Below are positions 42,917 to 43,504 of a stretch of 43,504 nucleotides of DNA, piece by piece. Numbering within the stretch: the stretch's first letter is position 1; each line of letters starts with the position of its first letter. The notes under the pieces are model-generated. The model ran no database searches, was not told the origin of the DNA, and worked only from the letters and a program-made list of their open reading frames with translations. Location: NCBI GenBank assembly GCA_036676175.1, contig JAKFDL010000021.1, forward strand, positions 1-43,504. Direction: 5' to 3'. The translations under genes were made by a program, and so were the position numbers. The DNA is from Methylotenera_A sp036676175. Its GTDB lineage: Bacteria; Pseudomonadota; Gammaproteobacteria; Burkholderiales; Methylophilaceae.

Positions 42917-43504
42917 ATGAAGAAATCAACCATTAATACCAAGCCAAATGAGACAGTAAAAAGCAATGCTTTGCTGAAGCACATGTTTATACCTGCGCTG
43001 CCATCACGTGACCAAAGTTCGCATAAAGGGTCTTTTGGCAGTGTAGCCATTGTAGGCGGTGACACTGGCATGACTGGAGCAGTATTGCTAGCCTCTCGTG
43101 CCGCCCTATTCTGCGGAGCGGGGCGGGTACATGCATTTTTCTTTGCTGAAAATGCGCCCAGCGTTGATACTAATCATCCTGAGATCATGCTGCATCCAGC
43201 CTCCGCACTGAGTAATATGACGCAACTGAGTTGTATTGTCATCGGCCCGGGTTTAGGAAAATCAAAAGCAGCAATTGAACTGCTGGAGCTTTGCATCAAA
43301 CAAAATGTTAGCCTGTTGATAGATGCAGATGCACTCAATTTAATCAGTCAACAACCACATTTAGGTAACCTGCTCAACAGTCGCCCGGCCGAAACCATTA
43401 TGACGCCCCACCCTGCCGAGGCAGCGCGTCTTCTTGCCACCACGGTAGCTGAAATTCAAAACAATCGCAGTAAAAGCGCGCAAAACTTAGCCTCCAAGTT
43501 TCAG
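42917..43504 (+). CDS. nnrD: ADP-dependent NAD(P)H-hydrate dehydratase (partial, 3' end outside)
   Basis: The first 196 codons are in the window. The ATG at 42917 opens a frame with HKGSFGSVAIVGGDTGMTGA (residues 36-55), the ribokinase-like YjeF C-terminal signature. Then come CIVIGPGLGKS, LLIDADALNLI and TIMTPHPAEAARLL, all diagnostic of NnrD. The enzyme repairs hydrated NADH or NADPH using ADP. The epimerase domain (NnrE) is not fused at the N-terminus, as the dehydratase domain begins within 40 residues of the start. Confidence 0.92.
   Translation, partial: MKKSTINTKPNETVKSNALLKHMFIPALPSRDQSSHKGSFGSVAIVGGDTGMTGAVLLASRAALFCGAGRVHAFFFAENAPSVDTNHPEIMLHPASALSNMTQLSCIVIGPGLGKSKAAIELLELCIKQNVSLLIDADALNLISQQPHLGNLLNSRPAETIMTPHPAEAARLLATTVAEIQNNRSKSAQNLASKFQ

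Noticed and set aside
1..43504. tRNA genes, CRISPR arrays, insertion sequences, phage genes or toxin-antitoxin pairs
   Set aside because: No cloverleaf with acceptor pairing, no regularly spaced repeats, no transposase or integrase motifs and no paired small genes were found. Long reading frames antisense to the listed genes have no family motifs and are shadows.

Overview
The window looks like ordinary chromosome from a betaproteobacterium of the Methylophilaceae (Methylotenera/Methylophilus-like methylotrophs). Reasons: moderate-to-low GC; a beta-propeller protein and an MxaD-like SRPBCC protein that usually accompany PQQ-dependent alcohol oxidation; the xseB-ispA-dxs order; FolE2; the AmgK-MurU pair divergent from lptD-surA; and an isocitrate dehydrogenase with an unusual coenzyme pocket. 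I found no tRNA, rRNA, CRISPR array, insertion sequence or prophage. The family placement is inferred from gene content only.

Layout. 1-1000: the end of a quinoprotein-associated beta-propeller gene, then an mxaD-like gene. 1100-2500: major type IV pilin with a near-perfect sigma-54 promoter and a leader hairpin, followed by a TfpX/TfpZ-type pilin accessory protein. 2500-4400 (minus): a class-II-type cyclic-nucleotide phosphodiesterase and a cyclic-nucleotide-binding/rhodanese fusion in one transcription unit. 4600-9700 (plus): carboxylesterase, then xseB-ispA-dxs (isoprenoid precursors), folE2 and a DUF2970 membrane protein. 9700-13950 (minus): a tight five-gene unit (23S pseudouridine synthase, glutamine amidotransferase-like protein, aroC, MFS transporter, retropepsin-like protease), divergent from icd with only 18 bp between start codons. 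15300-19000: cspA with a long leader (minus), then pilB and pilC without pilD. 19000-25200 (minus): amgK-murU-pepP-ubiH-ubiH/F-like-dsbC. 25300-30900 (plus): lptD-surA-pdxA-rsmA. 30950-40700 (minus): an 8.8-kb cyclic beta-glucan synthase gene preceded by a Crp/Fnr-type regulator. 40970-end (plus): an endonuclease/exonuclease/phosphatase-family protein, cardiolipin synthase ClsB and the start of nnrD.

Themes. Envelope building and maintenance recur: LptD and its chaperone SurA, DsbC for disulfides, AmgK-MurU for peptidoglycan recycling, cyclic glucans and cardiolipin. Type IV pili form a second theme, with the pilin and its accessory gene separated by about 14 kb from the pilB-pilC motor genes. 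Housekeeping metabolism fills the rest (isoprenoids, ubiquinone, folate/queuosine precursor, chorismate, pyridoxal phosphate, isocitrate).

No wholly new system is evident. The observations most worth a second look are the NAD-like coenzyme determinants in Icd, the local cyclic-nucleotide phosphodiesterase/effector pair, pdxA with no canonical start codon, LptD reduced to two cysteines, and the inverted repeat in front of the cyclic glucan synthase gene.
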